Source: Bacteroidota bacterium
GTDB taxonomy: Bacteria; Bacteroidota; Bacteroidia; Chitinophagales; Chitinophagaceae
NCBI GenBank assembly: GCA_030706685.1
Contig: JAUZOA010000010.1
Span: 1-64,000 of the forward strand
Direction: 5' to 3'
DNA length: 64,000 nucleotides
Below, piece by piece: positions 52,073 to 62,226 of this stretch; positions within the stretch are counted from its first letter, which is position 1; each line of letters starts with the position of its first letter. The position numbers and the translations under genes are program-made. The notes under the pieces are model-generated. The model was not told where the DNA came from. It saw nothing but the letters and a program-made list of their open reading frames with translations, and did not search any database.

Positions 52073-52218
52073 TACAAAATGGTTAGACGGACGAAATTAA
52101 TAGTTTTTAGGGTATTGCCACAGCCGGCAATGGATCATTTTGGGTTCACGCAAAGAAACACTAAGAATACTATAAATCTTTGCGGTCCGGTCTGCCGCTC
52201 CAACAGATAAAACGATTC

Positions 52219-53202
52219 TTACTTGTTTTTTATTTTGTCATCTTTAACAGGGGAGTAGTCAGTTTTTATTTGACCGTTTACTAGTATTTGGTCAAAATAA
52301 CATTTTACCCCTGTGGCAATATTCATATCCTCGGTATTTTGGATATGAAAATGCAAATGAGGTTCGGAAGAGTTCCCGGAATTGCCGCAAAGCCCCAAAA
52401 TTTGTCCTTGCTTAACCTTTTGCCCTTCGGTCACCCTTAGTGAATGTTGTTTGAAATGGGCAAAGAAAAGATATTCATTAGCCGAATCCTTTAAAATGAC
52501 AGAATTTCCCGGAAGATAGACGGGGTTTAATGTTCCGGGCTTATTATCTTTTATACCGTCAACCACTAAAACGATCTTGCCATCGCAAGGTGCGAATATT
52601 TCTTTTCCAAAAGCGTAATAGTCTTCATTCGTTAGCCCGTCCGTTTTAAACGAATTTCCCTTTGTATCTCTTATTACAATATCAAAAGCATTTTTCTGAG
52701 CCTGGTTTTCTACGTGATAATTTAGCTCTTTTGTATCACCGCCCCAGAAAACAGTCCATTCCCCGGTAAAAGGTAATTGCAGTTTTGTTGAGTTTCTTTC
52801 TATTTTGGGCAGGTTATCATCTGTGAAAGGTTTTAGAAACAGCCCGTTAATTTTAAGATTATTATCCACGGAAATATTCAGGGCGAATAATCCTCTTTCA
52901 AAATTTGTTTTATAAGAAGCATATGTCTGCTCATATTTTACAAATTGTCTTTTTTTGATATTCCCTGCCTGTGATTTTAAAGCGTTCAGGAAATCCAGGG
53001 TCTTATCAGCCGGCAAGGCTTTTTGCATCTCTGCCGAGAATAGGGCAAAAATGCTGTCATAATTGTTATTGTTATAGTTGCTCTCAAATTTGCCGGCAAC
53101 GGTCTTATACACCGCTTTCTCTGTTTGCCCCCGAAGATTACTTAGGGTAAATAATAGCGCAAGAATTAAAAGTAGAGTCCGCACTTCAAATAATTTCCAC
53201 AA
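52219..53202 (-). CDS. M23 metallopeptidase with DUF3887-like N-terminal domain
   Basis: This 327-aa protein has a signal peptide (cut near LRGQ26). An N-terminal NTF2/DUF3887-like segment (AGKFESNYNNNNYDSIFALFSAEM) precedes an M23 domain (about 165-310) with N-A-F-D-I at the usual HxxxD site and the H-L-H-F-H-I motif. A histidine in the first metal motif is replaced (KNAFDI), so activity should be questioned. It acts on peptidoglycan outside the cell membrane. Confidence 0.85.
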   Translation of the reverse strand: MWKLFEVRTLLLILALLFTLSNLRGQTEKAVYKTVAGKFESNYNNNNYDSIFALFSAEMQKALPADKTLDFLNALKSQAGNIKKRQFVKYEQTYASYKTNFERGLFALNISVDNNLKINGLFLKPFTDDNLPKIERNSTKLQLPFTGEWTVFWGGDTKELNYHVENQAQKNAFDIVIRDTKGNSFKTDGLTNEDYYAFGKEIFAPCDGKIVLVVDGIKDNKPGTLNPVYLPGNSVILKDSANEYLFFAHFKQHSLRVTEGQKVKQGQILGLCGNSGNSSEPHLHFHIQNTEDMNIATGVKCYFDQILVNGQIKTDYSPVKDDKIKNK

Positions 53203-53379
53203 AGTTAGCTACTATCTTGTTGCATTTAATTGTAAAATATAGATCTTCCGGGTAGTAATCTTCAGTATTTCATCCTGTAATTTTACGGTATGGCCGGTAT
53301 TTTTTTCCTGCGCGCCTAAATTGTAATTAATAGCCGCCGATTATTACTTTTGATAAAGAATCCGGGTGTTAAATAGCTA

Positions 53380-54099
53380 ATGATAAAAGCAATTCATTTT
53401 CCCCTTCATCTTGCCAGCCACGAGCTGGATGACTACCTGGCACGCGGCTGGTTCCGCATGGGGCAAACCATCTTTACCACCGATTTCGTTCCGGTCCATG
53501 AAAAGATGCTTCCTGTTTATTGGCTCAGGGTATTGGTACAAAAAGTCCGGTATGGTAAAAAACAGAAAAGATTATTAGCGGTCAACAAAAACTTTTCAGT
53601 AACTACTAAACCATTCAAGGTTACTGATGAACTCGAGGAACTTTATGCATTGTACAGGGCCTCTGTAAATTTTGAAGCACCGTCATCTGTAGAAAGTTTT
53701 CTCCTCGACGGAACAGGCGATACATTTAAAAGCGTTTATGATACCCGGGTTATCGAATTGAGGGACGCTGGCCAATTGATAGCCGCCGGAATTTTTGACA
53801 AAGGTGATACCAGCATTGCCGGTATCATGAATTTTTATAACCCGTCTTATAAGACAAAGAGCCTGGGTAAATACCTGATGCTTCTAAAGATCAACTATGC
53901 CATTGAATCGGGTAAATTATATTATTATCCTGGTTATATCGTAGGTGGGTTTCCCAAATTCGATTATAAACTCTTTCCCGATCCGGATGCTACTGAATTC
54001 TATGATTCCAACCGTGAGGAATGGATTTCTTATGCAGGAGCATCTTTACCTATAGCTGCTAACCTTAATATGAAGAATGACTTCGCGGGAGAAGCTTGA
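53380..54099 (+). CDS. Arginyl-tRNA-protein transferase-like (ATE C-terminal/GNAT fold)
   Basis: This 239-aa protein starts at ATG 53380 and reads like the C-terminal transferase half of bacterial Ate/Bpt proteins: DELEELYALYRASVNFEAPSSVESFLL, AAGIFDKGDTSIAGIMNFYNPSYKTKSLGKYLMLLKINYAIESGKLYYYPGYIVGGFPKFDYK. The N-terminal cysteine cluster of canonical Ate is absent. It may attach amino acids to protein N-termini. It is a single gene. Confidence 0.8.
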   Translation: MIKAIHFPLHLASHELDDYLARGWFRMGQTIFTTDFVPVHEKMLPVYWLRVLVQKVRYGKKQKRLLAVNKNFSVTTKPFKVTDELEELYALYRASVNFEAPSSVESFLLDGTGDTFKSVYDTRVIELRDAGQLIAAGIFDKGDTSIAGIMNFYNPSYKTKSLGKYLMLLKINYAIESGKLYYYPGYIVGGFPKFDYKLFPDPDATEFYDSNREEWISYAGASLPIAANLNMKNDFAGEA

Positions 54100-54178
54100 G
54101 CAAGCTGTGATACCGGTCACTGGTTACAATGATGCTGATCATTTTACCAGCTTTGACCGGTGAATACCTTTGTGATTC

Positions 54179-57100
54179 ATGTGGATTTGTGTGAGAGTTT
54201 TTTCCCTGATATTGATAATAGTGCTGCTGGGTTTTTCTGCAAAATCACAATTATCTGGTATTAAATCAATCCCCGGCGATTATCCTGACTTGGCTGCGGC
54301 TATTGCTGATCTGAACAACCACGGCCCCGGCAGCGGGGGTGTTACATTTAATATTTTGGCTTCACAAACAGCTCCGGAAGGGGGGTACTTAATTACTGCT
54401 ACGGGAACTTCTTCCAATCCTGTTATTTTCCATGGGAATAATAACACCGTATTGGCTGCTGGCACCACAACAAATACCGATGGTATTTTCAAACTGGTAG
54501 GAAGCGATTATATCACGATCACCAATTTTATCCTTAGTGGTGATAGCTCAGTAGAATGGGGTGTTGCATTATTGAAGAAAGTGACAGGAATTAAGAGAGA
54601 TGGCTGTCAATACAATGTTTTTTCACGATTAACAATTACGCTGGATAAGAATAATGTAAAATCTGTTGGCATCTATGGTGCGCATCATTCATCAACCGAC
54701 ACCACTGTTTTATCTTGGGACGGGTACAGTAGTGAGGCAAATTCCTGGAATCAAATCCTGTCAAATAATATATCAAACGTCTACATTGGTATAAAGCTTA
54801 CCGGCATAATCACTCCGTATCCGAATGCGATTGAATATGCCTATGACAAAGGAAACGTGATAGGGTATCCCGACGGTCAGGGAAATAGAATTTTCGATTT
54901 TGGCGGAAAAATAGAAACAGCGTATGGGATCAAAGTGGAACAATCTATTGGTGTGTGGATTCGGGCAAACAAAATCACACTTTCGGAAAGAACCCTGGGA
55001 CAGGCTTATGGGATCGCAGCATCGTCAGGGAATGGTAATGTGGAATACGATACGATCAGTCTCCAATCAACTCTAGCCCTCTCGGGCATTGATGTGAGCA
55101 ATGCGGGAATGTATGTGATAGGTAACGTAGTTAAAGGATGTTCTAATTTAACGGGGGATTTTCATGGTATATCCAGCAAAGGCGGTTATTGTTACAGTAA
55201 CCAGGTTATAGAAAACAGATCGTCGGGTTCAAATATGTATCTTATATCATATTCAGCCGGGGGCGAGGTCGGCAATAGCCAGTTGTATCATAATGTAAAA
55301 AGAGGGGCCGGGTCTCTCTTCTGCGTTTACTTGACGTCTGCATCAGCTTCCGGTAATCAAATTTATACTGACTCAATTATCACAGCCGATCCAGGCGCCT
55401 CGGCCAGCATTTATGGGATTTATTTTAGCAATGCCGCAGGGTCAGTATACGAGATGTGCTCAGGTAATACAATATACAATTTGATTTTTTCAGGAGCTAC
55501 CACTACACAATCTTCTGTAATTTCGGGGATTTATTCACAAACAATGGGTGGTAACAGAGTTTATTCATCAAATAAAATCTACGGTTTAAACTTTAATAAT
55601 TCTTCAACAGGCGGAGCAAGAGTAAGCGGTATATGTGAGGACAATGGGTTGGGAATATATATTTCCGGGAATAAGATCGGCAGCCTGAGGGCCGACGGTC
55701 CGACTTCGACCATTTACGGCCTGCATATAGGTTTTACCGGAAGTTCTGTTATGTTCAACAACCTTATCGGAAACCTTTATGCGCCAGAAGCAAATGTTGA
55801 TAATGCGGTCAGGGGTCTGGATATAAATGGAAGCGGTGACATAGATGTCTGTTTTAACACAATTGTTTTGCATGCAGCCAGTTCAGGAAATAATTTTGGA
55901 TCCTCAGCTATCTCTGTTTCATCTGACACCAGGCTGACCATGTGGAGTAATATTTTTATCAATAATTCAAACCCGGGTATCAACGGCCGGTCAGTTTCCT
56001 ACAGGCGTTCGTCAGATTCTTTAGAGACCTATGGACCGTTATCAAACAACAATCTGTTTTACGCAGGTACTCCGGGTGTTCATCATCTTATTTTTTATGA
56101 TTCCGTCAACGGAGATTCATCCCTGGAATTATATAAAAACCGTGTAGGAACAAGAGATTCCCTTTCAGTGCAGGAAAATACCCGGTTTCTGGATACTGTG
56201 GTTATGTCAGCTTATTTTCTTCATGTAGATACAACCATAGCTACCCTTGCAGAAAGCGGAGGTGCATCAATAGTTACTACCAATGGAAATAGTGATGGCA
56301 ATATTGCAGATTACGATGGAGATAGACGTTATGGCCATCCTTATTATACAGGATCAGGTTTTGCCCCTGACATCGGCGCAGATGAATTTGAAGGATTATC
56401 CTTCCTGCAAAATGATGTGGGGGTTACCACGCTCAGTGAGCCGTCAGCTTGTTTCAGCAGTGGGGGAGTGACGACGGTGGTAGTCAGAAATTATGGCCCG
56501 AGAGCAATCAATTTCAGCCGGAGGCCTGTTACCGTACGACTGCACATTACAGGTGTCGTCGATATTGAGAAAGACACCGTGCTTAATGCTGGCATTCTGT
56601 TTCCGGCTACTACTATAGCAGTTAATATGTTTGATTCCTTAGACATGTTTGCTTCAGGCACTTATATTTTCAACGCTTCCACCAGCCTGGCAAATGACCT
56701 TGACACCACCAACGATGCCATGATCGAAGCAATACGTGCAGGAGGACATCCGGCAACTCTTCCTATATTGGTCGATTTCAACGGATATGATGGCACTAAC
56801 CTCGCTGAAACTTTCCCGAATTGGAAAGAAGGAAGCGGGGTGAATAGCCCATCAGGTACACAGTCATCCTGGACAAGTTGTTCTGATCTCGGCGCTGCGG
56901 GTAATAGCTCAGCTAAAATACGGTTGTCAGGTAATACAGCTAACGAATGGATCATTTCTCCCTATGTTATACCTGCCCCGGCTCTTGAATTAAAATTAAA
57001 AGCCGCACTTACCGGGCATGGCAGTCTTACTAATAGTGCTGTAATGGGTGCTGATGATAAAGTCAGCGTTATGGTTTCTGCAGATTGCGGAGCAAGCTGG

Positions 57101-57859
57101 GCAGCTATAAAAGATTTTACCGCTGCTGATGCATTGACACCGGTATTAACTGAATTTACGATCTATACCCCGTCTTACTCAACACAAAAAATAGTAGTAG
57201 CATTGCGAGCTACGGATGGACAAGTGGATGATCCCAATGACTACGATTTTCATATTGATGATTTGCGACTGCAGGCGGTTCCTTTCGCCTTGCCTGTTGA
57301 ACTATTGAGCTTTTCCGGGCAGCGAACAAGAAACATCAACCTGTTGAAATGGTCAACAGCCAGTGAGCAGAATGTAAAGGGATTCCAGGTTGAACGTTCA
57401 GGAGATGCCCTTCATTACGATCCCATTTCTTTTATTAATTCAAAAGCCAATGGCGGTAACAGTGATACCCGCCTGGACTATGAATATACCGATGATAATA
57501 TAACCGGCGATAAGCAATATTACCGGCTGAATGAATATGATATAGATGGCAAAAGCCATTTCAGCAACGTCATCCTGGTAAGAAATAATAATCCTTCTCA
57601 CCTCGTAGTGGCAGGCCTTTATCCCAATCCTGTGACTTCTGCATTGCAGGCAGCCATTCAATCACCTTACCGCGATGACATAAAATTCTTTGTACTGAAT
57701 AGCCTGGGGCAAGTGGTGAAAGAGAAAAGTGCTGTGGTTGAAAGAGGAATAAACACAATTGACCTTGATACGCAGAATCTTCTTCCCGGCATATATATTG
57801 TAAAAGTGCGATCACAGGCAAATAACGAAATCGCAACCGGCAAGTTTGTGAAGCAATAA
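54179..57859 (+). CDS. Large secreted beta-helix protein with T9SS type A sorting domain
   Basis: This 1226-aa protein has a signal peptide (VFSLILIIVLLGFSAKSQ). A right-handed parallel beta-helix occupies about 25-730 (repeating N-x-I-x-x/G-I-x-I turns). A beta-sandwich of about 150 residues follows (FNGYDGTNLAETFPNWKEG), and the C-terminus is the T9SS type A Por-sorting domain (LYPNPVTSALQAAIQ ... GIYIVKVRSQANNEIATGKFVKQ). It is secreted by T9SS and either surface-attached or released; it may bind or cut polysaccharide. Confidence 0.9.
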   Translation: MWICVRVFSLILIIVLLGFSAKSQLSGIKSIPGDYPDLAAAIADLNNHGPGSGGVTFNILASQTAPEGGYLITATGTSSNPVIFHGNNNTVLAAGTTTNTDGIFKLVGSDYITITNFILSGDSSVEWGVALLKKVTGIKRDGCQYNVFSRLTITLDKNNVKSVGIYGAHHSSTDTTVLSWDGYSSEANSWNQILSNNISNVYIGIKLTGIITPYPNAIEYAYDKGNVIGYPDGQGNRIFDFGGKIETAYGIKVEQSIGVWIRANKITLSERTLGQAYGIAASSGNGNVEYDTISLQSTLALSGIDVSNAGMYVIGNVVKGCSNLTGDFHGISSKGGYCYSNQVIENRSSGSNMYLISYSAGGEVGNSQLYHNVKRGAGSLFCVYLTSASASGNQIYTDSIITADPGASASIYGIYFSNAAGSVYEMCSGNTIYNLIFSGATTTQSSVISGIYSQTMGGNRVYSSNKIYGLNFNNSSTGGARVSGICEDNGLGIYISGNKIGSLRADGPTSTIYGLHIGFTGSSVMFNNLIGNLYAPEANVDNAVRGLDINGSGDIDVCFNTIVLHAASSGNNFGSSAISVSSDTRLTMWSNIFINNSNPGINGRSVSYRRSSDSLETYGPLSNNNLFYAGTPGVHHLIFYDSVNGDSSLELYKNRVGTRDSLSVQENTRFLDTVVMSAYFLHVDTTIATLAESGGASIVTTNGNSDGNIADYDGDRRYGHPYYTGSGFAPDIGADEFEGLSFLQNDVGVTTLSEPSACFSSGGVTTVVVRNYGPRAINFSRRPVTVRLHITGVVDIEKDTVLNAGILFPATTIAVNMFDSLDMFASGTYIFNASTSLANDLDTTNDAMIEAIRAGGHPATLPILVDFNGYDGTNLAETFPNWKEGSGVNSPSGTQSSWTSCSDLGAAGNSSAKIRLSGNTANEWIISPYVIPAPALELKLKAALTGHGSLTNSAVMGADDKVSVMVSADCGASWAAIKDFTAADALTPVLTEFTIYTPSYSTQKIVVALRATDGQVDDPNDYDFHIDDLRLQAVPFALPVELLSFSGQRTRNINLLKWSTASEQNVKGFQVERSGDALHYDPISFINSKANGGNSDTRLDYEYTDDNITGDKQYYRLNEYDIDGKSHFSNVILVRNNNPSHLVVAGLYPNPVTSALQAAIQSPYRDDIKFFVLNSLGQVVKEKSAVVERGINTIDLDTQNLLPGIYIVKVRSQANNEIATGKFVKQ

Positions 57860-58030
57860 ATACGCCCGGGCGCATAACTACTATCATTGTCCGTCGCGGG
57901 CTACCCAAAGCAAACTGATGGATTTCGTTTAAAAATCTGTTCTTTACCCAGCAAATCAGAAGTTAATGCAGCATATATGGCCGACATAGATAAGGAAATA
58001 GTATAATTTTACAGACTTTAAAAATTTATT

Positions 58031-58321
58031 ATGGCAAACTTCACTACAAGGGTAGAACTGCGTGCTGCTGCATTGGAGGATTATGAAAAACTGAACGAGG
58101 AAATGGCCAAACAGGGATTTCGAAAAAGAGTTCAGATGCCCGGGCAACCCGTCTATCAACTGCCTACCGGTGAATATAATTTCAATGAAGACTTTTCTTC
58201 CGTTTCTCACGTACTTGACCTCGCGAAAATAGCTGCCGCGAATACAGGAAAAGAATTCAGTGTATTAGTTACTAAAGCGGATGGAAACAGGGAGTGGTTT
58301 AACCTGGATGCGGCTACGTAA
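58031..58321 (+). CDS. Small conserved protein of unknown function
   Basis: This 96-aa cytosolic protein reads RVELRAAALEDYEKLNEEMAKQGFRKRVQMPGQPVYQLPTGEYNF and ends SVLVTKADGNREWFNLDA. The alternating strand-helix order suggests a ferredoxin-like fold, loosely reminiscent of the DUF2622/GhoS type, but I cannot place it with confidence. There is no toxin partner beside it. A single gene. Confidence 0.65.
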   Translation: MANFTTRVELRAAALEDYEKLNEEMAKQGFRKRVQMPGQPVYQLPTGEYNFNEDFSSVSHVLDLAKIAAANTGKEFSVLVTKADGNREWFNLDAAT

Positions 58322-59162
58322 TTAGCGATACTATATAAATGGTTTTTCTTTCATCGGAAACTAATTCTTAGTAATCTCCCTGTCTTTTATTTTTTGCCGG
58401 CAGTACTGATTTTATAATCAGCCTTCACAATTTCCCTGATCCTGTCTAAGTAAGGGGCAGGTTTATAATTATTCCCCGGAGTTCTGTTCCCGGCGCCATT
58501 TTGCTGACAGGTTTCCTGGGTGACGCGCTACAGCTGTCAAGGCCCGGTTTGAAGATCCATGGTTCCTCTTTTCTGTCGGTATTGGCATATTGATCTGGGC
58601 GGGAATCTTTTTGCGGGATCCTCAAAGTGCGCTTTAACTCCGGGCAAGAGTTGAACAAGACTCGAACAAGGGCTTGATATTCAGCCAATGTTTAATTGCG
58701 AAGAGTTTGTGTTCCCGTATAGATGGTTCTACCTTCACCTTTTTAAATAAAGACTTGATTATGAGCTATCCATGTGTCAACCATGTATCAACCTTGCCTA
58801 ATCTTTGTGCCATCCTTGTGCTATTTATGTGTATTTAAACGGGAGAGCACAAGGATAGCACAAGGATGGCACAAGGATGGCACAAGGATTAGGCATTGTT
58901 CGATCGTTGAAGCCCGGAAATTGAAGTTTCTTATACTAAAATAGCTAACAGGCAGACCTTTCAGCTTTCCCAGTTTTCATCCTCCGTACAATTACTTGTC
59001 TTCGAACAGCTATAACTGCTTATGAAGCCTGGCAGGAGCGTACCACCCCAGCCCTGATAATACAAGGCAAAACTTCATAGAATGATCAACCAGACCCGCA
59101 TAATTGTGCCAATACAAAAACCATTATCTTAGTTTTTTAAGCCCAATTTTAATATTATCATC
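58322..59162. other. Long intergenic region (repeat array plus possible coding remnant)
   Basis: No intact gene is seen. On the minus strand, fragments in different frames between 58387 and 58740 look protein-like (for example NNYKPAPYLDRIREIVKADYK ending at 58387) and may be a decayed gene, but no family is recognised. The 11-bp repeat array at 58766-58895 occupies the middle; nothing clear follows up to the ThuA gene. Confidence 0.45.
58766..58895. repeat. 11-bp tandem repeat array in two inverted arms
   Basis: Seven 11-bp units (58766-58842) with core YYATCCTTGTG are followed, after a short spacer, by four inverted units CACAAGGATRG (58848-58891). The two halves can form a cruciform or hairpin. 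The core ATCCTTGTGCT matches the first array's ATCCGTGTTTT at 8 of 11 positions, so both belong to one family. The unit length is one helical turn. Confidence 0.82.
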
Positions 59163-59990
59163 ATGCCCAAAAACAATCGTCGCGAGTTTCTATCAAAAGC
59201 AATCGCCCTTGGTTCCGTAGCCTTCTTGCCTTTTACCGGGATGGCTAAAGAAGCCGAAACAGAAGAAGCCAATGAACTTCCGTCATTAAAAGGAAAAAAG
59301 ATACTTTTTACCTACGGTGGATGGAATGGTCATGAACCGGAAAAGTTCAGGGATTATATGGTGCCATGGCTGAAAGAGGAAGGCGCTGAAGTGCTGGTGT
59401 ATGATAAACTCGATCCCTATACGGATAAGACTTTAATGGACAGTATTGACCTTGTGATCCAGATATTCACCATGTCGCAGATAAGCAAGGAGCAGGAAAA
59501 AGGATTGTTGGAAGCCATAGAAAAAAATGGTACAGGCATGGCCGGCTGGCATGGCGGCATGGGTGACGCTTTTCGCAATAATCCCGATTACCAGTTTATG
59601 GTCGGTGGTCAATGGGTGGCGCACCCCGGCGGCGTGATTGATTACCGCGTTAATATTACGAATCACCAGGATGAAGTCACCAAAGGCTTGAAGGATTTTG
59701 CTATGCACAGCGAACAATATTACATGCATATTGATCCCAATACCAAAGTGCTGGCCACTACAACCTTCAATGGCGCTATTGATTCATGGATCAATGGTTG
59801 TGTAATACCGGTGACCTGGAAAAAAATGTATGGCAAAGGAAGGATATTTTATACTTCAGTAGGGCATAACCTCGATCATATTATTAAAGTGCCGGATGCT
59901 ATTGAAATGCTGAAGCGGGGAATTAAGTGGGCGAGCGCCGGTAAATATCTTCCGGCGGAGAAATGGGTGTCGCCGGTGTATGGAAAATAA
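59163..59990 (+). CDS. ThuA-like domain protein with twin-arginine-like signal
   Basis: This 275-aa protein begins NNRREFLSKAIALGSVAFLPF, a TAT-type signal. The ThuA fold follows: KKILFTYGGWNGHEPEKFRDYMVPWLKEEGAEVLVYD, GMAGWHGGMGDAFRNNPDYQFMVGGQWVAHPGG, and E-Q-Y-Y-M-H-I-D. The family is linked to trehalose/sugar utilisation and is glutamine-amidotransferase-like. It starts the sugar-related group at the right end. Confidence 0.9.
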   Translation: MPKNNRREFLSKAIALGSVAFLPFTGMAKEAETEEANELPSLKGKKILFTYGGWNGHEPEKFRDYMVPWLKEEGAEVLVYDKLDPYTDKTLMDSIDLVIQIFTMSQISKEQEKGLLEAIEKNGTGMAGWHGGMGDAFRNNPDYQFMVGGQWVAHPGGVIDYRVNITNHQDEVTKGLKDFAMHSEQYYMHIDPNTKVLATTTFNGAIDSWINGCVIPVTWKKMYGKGRIFYTSVGHNLDHIIKVPDAIEMLKRGIKWASAGKYLPAEKWVSPVYGK

Positions 59991-59999
59991 AATAAGGCA

Positions 60000-60135
60000 T
60001 TGGCTACAGAGAGCCACAGAGTTTAGGAGAATCCAGAGAATTCCAAAGGCTCCATTGCAGTGGCCGGGTATCAAAAAATAATTAATAACCTGCCTGCTCT
60101 GTGACCCCCGGTTTCCCTGCTGCTCCCTGTGGCAA
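60000..60135. repeat. CACAGAG-type degenerate palindrome
   Basis: TTGGCTACAGAGAGCC at the left and GCTCCCTGTGGCAA at the right are imperfect inverted copies with CACAGAG/CTCTGTG stutters inside. This is the intergenic class seen elsewhere in the window. Nothing else is visible up to the esterase at 60316. Confidence 0.45.
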
Positions 60136-60315
60136 TTTCTAAAACCGGGGTTTCAGTTGTTTCCATCTTTATCCTTTTGTTTCTTTTCCATCAAGGAATA
60201 AGAATAGAAAATGTTATTGAATGTTTGCTACTGGAAAAGAACAATAACCTGCCAAAATATATTATCCCGAATTATCAATTAACTTAGTTTCATCTTTTCA
60301 ACAAAAGAGACCAAC

Positions 60316-61185
60316 ATGAATAAACTTCAAATAACCATACAGGCATGGGTAATTATTTTTTTAACATCTGCCTTGTCTGCTCAGCAAAATAAGGAGATAC
60401 TTCTTTGGTCTCATGGCGCTCCCGGTTCTGAAAGTAAAACAGGAAAAGAAAAAATAAGAATAGCGGAGGGAGGCGATCATGTGATATCCGGGATACATCA
60501 TCCTTCCATCACGCCCTATCTTCCCGCCAAAGAAAAAAATACAGGCGCCGCGATCATCATTGCTCCCGGCGGTGGTCACCGCGAACTATGGATCGATCAT
60601 GAAGGTTATAATCCCGCGCAATGGTTTAGCGAAAGAGGTATTGCCGCTTTTGTATTGAAATATCGTTTAGCCAAAGAAGATAGTTCTACCTATACCGTAG
60701 ACGACAATGAGCTGGCCGATATGCAACGGGCGATTCGTTTGGTAAAAAGCAAAGCGAAAGAATGGGGTATCGATACGGCAAGAATTGGCGTGATGGGTTT
60801 CTCCGCGGGTGGTGAAGTAGCTGCTTTATCCGCTATGCGGTTTGATAATGGGAAAGCCATATCGATGGATACGATTGAAAGACAATCATCCCGTCCTGCT
60901 TTCCAGGCATTGATCTATCCCGGCAATTCGTCGAGGTATATGGTATCAAAAAATTCGCCGCCGGTATTTATTGTATGTGGCTATAATGACCGCCCGGATA
61001 TTTCAAAAGGAATGGCAGAGCTATACCTTAAATATAAAGACGCAGGAGTGCCGGCAGAGCTGCATATTTATGCTACAGTAGGTCATGGCTTTGGTATGCG
61101 GGCAAGCAATAAAGGCGGAGTGGCAGGCTGGCCAATGCGATTGGCAGAATGGTTAACAGATATCGGGATAGTAAAAAAGAACTGA
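60316..61185 (+). CDS. Exported alpha/beta hydrolase (acetyl-xylan-esterase-like)
   Basis: This 289-aa protein has a signal peptide (cut near LSAQ23). The hydrolase core shows A-I-I-I-A-P-G-G-G-H-R-E (oxyanion), the nucleophile S in IGVMGFSAGGEVAALSA, D in VCGYNDRPD and H in TVGHGFGMR. The closest match by eye is the BD-FAE/endo-xylanase-linked esterase group that deacetylates plant sugars. Confidence 0.88.
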   Translation: MNKLQITIQAWVIIFLTSALSAQQNKEILLWSHGAPGSESKTGKEKIRIAEGGDHVISGIHHPSITPYLPAKEKNTGAAIIIAPGGGHRELWIDHEGYNPAQWFSERGIAAFVLKYRLAKEDSSTYTVDDNELADMQRAIRLVKSKAKEWGIDTARIGVMGFSAGGEVAALSAMRFDNGKAISMDTIERQSSRPAFQALIYPGNSSRYMVSKNSPPVFIVCGYNDRPDISKGMAELYLKYKDAGVPAELHIYATVGHGFGMRASNKGGVAGWPMRLAEWLTDIGIVKKN

Positions 61186-61338
61186 TACACTGCAGCGATC
61201 CGAAGCAGGGTAGAAAAGTAAGGCGTCAATTTTGTTTCACGCAATAACGCAGGATTCGCCGGGGATAGAGAGAGTTCTTTGCGGTTTTGTAAGCTTTCCG
61301 TCTTTTCATGAAATAAACCCGCTATCAAATAAAGCAAT

Positions 61339-62208
61339 ATGCTTTCTGCCTGGAAAAGATTACCCCTCATCGTAAGAGCTATTCTTACCGGCGGCATTGC
61401 GGCAGCCGTTGGAACTTTTACATGGAGTTTGCTCGTACAGGCAAACCTTAAGATCCTTCCGGGTGTGCCCTGGTCAATATTTCCGGCTTCTTTTTTTCTC
61501 TGGATTTTCTGGCGGTATCTGCAAGGTAAGGGATGGCCGCGGTCAACATCAGAAATACGAAAAACAAATCTTCGGGCCAACCGGCTTTCCGGCGATGTAT
61601 GGGCATCAGCTATTTTTGCCGGCATTTTAGGATTGATAGCCTTGCTACTTTTTATGCGTGTCATGAACAGGATGATCAGGTTGCCTCAACAAGAGGTTGC
61701 TGATTTGGTATCTATTCCACGGATTACATTATTTTTCCTGTTACTGATGGGCTCCGCCGTTGCAGGTATTGTCGAAGAAGCATCATTCCGCGGCTATATG
61801 CAGGGGCCAATTGAAAGACGGTACGGCCCGGTGATGGCTATATTGATTACCGGACTTCTATTTGGGTCAGCACATTTTGTACATCCCGAAACTACAGTAG
61901 CATTAATGCCTTTCTACCTTGGTGTCGCCGCCGTATATGGTATGCTGGCTTATATTACCAATTCGATTCTTCCGGGTATGATCCTTCATGCGGTTGGAAA
62001 CGTATTTGGAGGAATTGACTTGTTGACGAGTGGCCAGTCGGAATGGCAAGCATCAACGAAACCGATGCCGCTGATCTGGGAAAAAGGTACCGATTCATCC
62101 TTCCGGGTATCTTGTATCATTTTTATCGTTTTCGGCATTGCTGCTATTTGGGCGTACAAGGCTTTGGCGGCAGTTGTTCGAAAGCAATGGCAGGAAAGTA
62201 ATGAATAA
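61339..62208 (+). CDS. CPBP-family intramembrane metalloprotease
   Basis: This 289-aa protein has about seven membrane helices and the CPBP (CAAX/Abi) motif E-E-x3-R in IVEEASFRGYMQ near residues 148-159, a second motif F-x3-H in LLFGSAHFVHPE, and G-M-I-L-H-A-V-G-N. It cuts substrates in the membrane; the target is unknown. Its stop is 18 bp from the convergent gene. Confidence 0.9.
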   Translation: MLSAWKRLPLIVRAILTGGIAAAVGTFTWSLLVQANLKILPGVPWSIFPASFFLWIFWRYLQGKGWPRSTSEIRKTNLRANRLSGDVWASAIFAGILGLIALLLFMRVMNRMIRLPQQEVADLVSIPRITLFFLLLMGSAVAGIVEEASFRGYMQGPIERRYGPVMAILITGLLFGSAHFVHPETTVALMPFYLGVAAVYGMLAYITNSILPGMILHAVGNVFGGIDLLTSGQSEWQASTKPMPLIWEKGTDSSFRVSCIIFIVFGIAAIWAYKALAAVVRKQWQESNE

Positions 62209-62226
62209 AGATAGTAGTGAAAAAAA

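Noticed and set aside
58446-58688. An 80-aa open frame on the minus strand
   Set aside because: No recognisable domain; protein-like stretches continue in other frames, so at most it is a decayed gene and is mentioned only in the intergenic entry.
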